Shown one piece after another: positions 63,389 to 64,000 of a DNA stretch of 64,000 bases (position 1 is the first letter of the stretch; every line of letters begins with the position of its first letter). The notes under the pieces are model-generated. The model searched no databases. It was not told the origin of the DNA and worked only from the letters and a program-made list of their open reading frames with translations. The position numbers and the translations under genes are program-made. Source of the DNA: Bacterioplanoides sp965219715 (GTDB lineage Bacteria; Pseudomonadota; Gammaproteobacteria; Pseudomonadales; Oceanobacteraceae); assembly GCF_965219715.1 (NCBI RefSeq), contig NZ_OZ244785.1, forward strand, positions 4,712,001-4,776,000, given 5' to 3'.

Positions 63389-63649
63389 CTATTTTCCGTT
63401 AGCTCTTTGTGCTCGCTTGGTCATGGGGCTTACGTGTCCTTCCTCCGGTATTTCTATACCAGTACTCAGCCAGATTGCATATTCCGGAAATAAAGTCTGT
63501 ATTGCTTCCATCTCTGAGGTTCGCATTACTTTTCTCTGCTTTATTGATCTCCATCGGGTTGCATCTATCTGCGTTTCTTTTTCAAGCCATGGCATTTTTA
63601 TGCCTTCCGCTTCAATTAAAGCAAGAAATCTATCGACTGTAGAATCCAT
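63389..63649 (-). CDS. Phage-type helix-turn-helix regulator
   Basis: 86 residues. MPWLEKETQIDATRWRSIKQRK resembles a repressor helix-turn-helix, and MRTSEMEAIQTLFPEYAIWLSTG is the 'LFPEY-WL-TG' segment of small phage and island regulators. It is divergent from the next gene across a 176-bp region with two dyads, an arrangement like an early lysogeny control region. Confidence 0.7.
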   Translation of the reverse strand: MDSTVDRFLALIEAEGIKMPWLEKETQIDATRWRSIKQRKVMRTSEMEAIQTLFPEYAIWLSTGIEIPEEGHVSPMTKRAQRANGK

Positions 63650-63667
63650 ATAGACAAAAATAATTAA

Positions 63668-63737
63668 ACATTATGATTAATTTATTGATCATAATGCTTA
63701 AAGCTCCTATTCTTTAGCTGTGAGTGTTGCAGCACTC
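63668..63737. promoter_or_regulatory. Dyad-symmetric control region between divergent island genes
   Basis: CATTATGAT (63668-63676) and ATCATAATG (63687-63695) form a perfect 9-bp inverted repeat with a 10-base AT spacer. A second near-palindrome, GAGTGTTGCAGCACTC, is at 63722-63737. Both lie between the HTH gene and the divergent gene, as operators for the HTH protein would. Inference. Confidence 0.5.
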
Positions 63738-63825
63738 ATTTGTTAACGAAACTAACCGCCAATCCTACCACGGTTGCCGCAAAGCCCAAAAAGGCCCGGC
63801 TGTTGAGTAGGCAAGGAGATACCGC

Positions 63826-64000
63826 ATGGACGCTCTTAATAAGCAGCCAGCACCAGCCCTCAGAATCGCCTCACCGATTCCTATGCAGGCTGAACTGATC
63901 CAGATCGACGGCCATGTCGCTCTAATGGAATATCAAGCCGCCTTTAAAAACGAATTTGTACACCTGCCAGAAGTCGCACTGCGCTACATGGTTTGGCTGG
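63826..64000 (+). CDS. Island gene, N-terminal part, unknown
   Basis: 58 complete codons open to the window end. AAGGAG is seven bases before the ATG. The visible protein (MDALNKQPAPALRIASPIP, then EYQAAFKNEFVHLPEVALRYMVWL) matches no family I recognise. Its position divergent to an HTH regulator suggests an early or control gene of the island. Confidence 0.6.
   Translation, partial: MDALNKQPAPALRIASPIPMQAELIQIDGHVALMEYQAAFKNEFVHLPEVALRYMVWL

Larger units (their letters stand above)
62315..64000. mobile_element. Left end of a tRNA-Val-integrated genomic island (continues beyond window)
   Basis: The tRNA fragment at 62315-62359 marks the boundary. Its orientation implies that the element lies to the right and that the intact tRNA-Val should be at the other end. 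Cargo seen: a PLD-like protein, a phage-type HTH protein and a divergent gene. No integrase is inside the window. Confidence 0.7.

Overview
The window is a stretch of gammaproteobacterial chromosome. The core gene order ubiG-mupP-yciK / mtaD / gyrA-serC-pheA-hisC-tyrA~aroA-cmk-rpsA-ihfB-wzz matches the arrangement known from pseudomonads. The gene style (a lapA/lapB/pyrF block, and moderate GC that drops sharply in accessory patches) suggests a marine Oceanospirillales member such as a Thalassolituus/Oceanobacter relative. The genus is inference, not proof.

Layout. 0-3 kb: start of phosphoglucomutase (minus) and a large orphan lipoprotein. 3-8.4 kb: a compact AT-rich anti-phage-like island. 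It holds a MazG-type pyrophosphohydrolase whose stop overlaps a nuclease-helicase-S24 peptidase fusion, followed by a Septu-like ATPase plus HNH nuclease pair. 8.5-15.3 kb: small accessory genes (DOPA-dioxygenase-like protein, secreted endonuclease I, an OB-fold protein with an SSB-like tail, a TonB receptor with a PepSY partner, and a MarR regulator with a hot-dog thioesterase). 15.3-20.5 kb: a minus-strand block with a class V aminotransferase, yciK, mupP, ubiG and an MTA/SAH deaminase. 20.8-34.7 kb: the large plus-strand core block gyrA to pyrF.

34.7-52.4 kb is a surface polysaccharide locus headed by an RfaH-type antiterminator and a perfect ops element. It has glycosyltransferases, polymerase- and flippase-like membrane proteins, GDP-fucose genes (gmd, fcl, gmm), WbpV/WbpM-like genes and a Wzz-type chain-length protein. 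Three genes of the locus are visibly decayed: ugd, manC and the initiating sugar-phosphate transferase. One glycosyltransferase carries a run of ten G, so the locus looks both eroding and potentially phase variable. 52.4-62.3 kb returns to core genes (dcd, purN, purM, hda, an aspartate-type aminotransferase, uvrB and a GAF/HD-GYP protein). From 62,315 a 45-bp 3' fragment of tRNA-Val(GAC) marks the left end of an integrated island that runs off the window. The visible part holds a PLD-like protein, a phage-type HTH protein and a divergent gene.

Two signals deserve most attention. (1) The mazG / nuclease-helicase-S24 gene pair next to the Septu-like pair is a plausible undescribed defence module. 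(2) A family of four structured intergenic repeats between 17.4 and 24.9 kb shares an outer inverted repeat enclosing two hairpins whose loops carry GGA (CsrA/RsmA-like), with stem changes that preserve pairing.
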